NCBI GenBank assembly: GCA_023429135.1
Contig: JAEYWD010000005.1
Coordinates: forward strand, 1-50,269
DNA length: 50,269 bases
Direction of reading: 5' to 3'
Source of the DNA: Bacteroidota bacterium
GTDB taxonomy: Bacteria; Bacteroidota; Bacteroidia; Bacteroidales; JAAUTT01
Part shown: in pieces, positions 49,911 through 50,269 of the stretch
Numbering within the stretch: position 1 is the first letter of the stretch
How the letters are laid out: each line of letters starts with the position of its first letter
Made by a program: the position numbers and the translations under genes
The notes under the pieces: generated by a model
Database searches by the model: none
The model's input: only the letters and a program-made list of their open reading frames with translations
Told to the model about the DNA's origin: nothing

Positions 49911-50269
49911 TTCCATACTTGTGGGAGACGAACTTCCCGAAAGAACTATCTTCTTCGATTCTACATGTAACCTTTGTTCACGTTCAGTTGATTTTATCCG
50001 GCGAAACCAGCGACATACCTTCGGCTTTGTGCCGCTGCATGTTTCGGAATTCAGAAATGAAGAATCCGCAAGTTTGATTTATCTCGAAAAAGGTAAATAT
50101 TACCGACGGTCGGACGCTGTGCTGAGAATTGCCCGGCATTTAAGGTGGCCATTTTCGTGGATATATTTTTTAATTGTTATTCCAAGGTTTATACGCGATT
50201 GGGCTTATAATATTGTTGCCCGCCACCGTTACAAGTGGTTCGGACGGTGCGAAACATGCCATATCCATG
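49894..50269 (+). CDS. DCC-family thiol oxidoreductase (partial, cut by the window end)
   Basis: The frame from ATG 49894 is open to the last base (125 codons), so the 3' end is missing. The redox motif is FDSTCNLCS, the DCC (D-x-x-C-x-x-C) signature of DUF393 proteins, and RHRYKWFGRCETC near the edge resembles the family C-terminus. A hydrophobic segment (FSWIYFLIVIPRFI) may be a membrane contact. It overlaps the PCD gene by 17 bases, so the two are probably one transcript. Role: thiol-disulfide chemistry, substrate unknown. Confidence 0.75.
   Translation, partial: MRFTFDSILVGDELPERTIFFDSTCNLCSRSVDFIRRNQRHTFGFVPLHVSEFRNEESASLIYLEKGKYYRRSDAVLRIARHLRWPFSWIYFLIVIPRFIRDWAYNIVARHRYKWFGRCETCHIH

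Overview
This looks like chromosomal DNA of a member of the Bacteroidota, most likely in or near the Bacteroidales or Marinilabiliales. The evidence is a SusC/SusD pair, Bacteroidota-type promoters (TTTG, about 20 bases, TANNTTTG), lipoproteins with a Cys at residue 18-20, DUF4293, a LptD-like protein, a DapA/NanA-FadR sialic acid locus, and PyrB paired with PyrI. GC content is moderate with AT-rich gaps. No phage, CRISPR array or intact insertion sequence was seen. The order-level placement is inference.

Layout. Bases 1-943 hold no convincing gene but contain a 21-bp minisatellite. 998-6373 (mostly minus) is an accessory run: an NTF2-like protein, a TlpA-like lipoprotein, small membrane proteins including a tandem DUF3592 pair, a GNAT acetyltransferase and a TPR protein. 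A 314-bp MITE-like element follows at 6497-6810. 6970-9182 holds a DUF1579-like protein, a second-type methionine aminopeptidase and a small membrane protein. 9183-13087 (minus) holds an S9 peptidase lipoprotein and a bcp-recA pair, separated by a second MITE-like hairpin. 13333-17085 (plus) holds a TPR/SPOR-like envelope protein and a compact clpS-nfeD-floA run. tRNA-Ser(GCT) and tRNA-Pro(TGG) follow, then an AT-rich GT-C glycosyltransferase. 19341-26963 carries SirB1-like, DUF4293, yigZ-pyrB-pyrI, dnaA, an MCE protein and a cell-wall amidase; a LptD-like outer-membrane protein is divergent from the amidase.

The most coherent functional unit is 29944-39433, a sialic acid utilisation locus just after tRNA-Arg(TCT). 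Its genes, in order, encode a FadR/GntR regulator, an N-acetylneuraminate lyase, SusC, SusD, an exo-sialidase lipoprotein and an MFS transporter, followed by a separately promoted DPP IV-type peptidase. In the inferred scheme the sialidase releases sialic acid at the surface, SusCD imports it, the MFS carrier moves it across the inner membrane and the lyase cleaves it to ManNAc and pyruvate. A 15-bp perfect inverted repeat spans the promoter and start codon of the regulator gene and contains a GT-N3-AC FadR-type core, so autorepression is likely. The epimerase and kinase steps are not in this window.

The last part (41835-50269) holds a nitronate monooxygenase-like flavoprotein, a membrane LytTR regulator, a cold-shock-domain protein with a basic extension, and a minus-strand run DUF427-egtB-egtD-fumC. 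EgtB and EgtD point to ergothioneine-type sulfur-histidine betaine synthesis. A small ferredoxin, a pterin-4a-carbinolamine dehydratase and a DCC-family thiol oxidoreductase cut by the window edge complete it.

The observations most worth a second look are the seven-copy TAAGGT array upstream of the NTF2-like gene, the two MITE-like elements and the shared 21-bp core in another hairpin, the regulator's operator, the terminator-like hairpin just before yigZ-pyrBI, and the DUF427-egtBD-fumC arrangement. I found no clearly new multi-gene system; the strongest candidates are regulatory and repeat structures.
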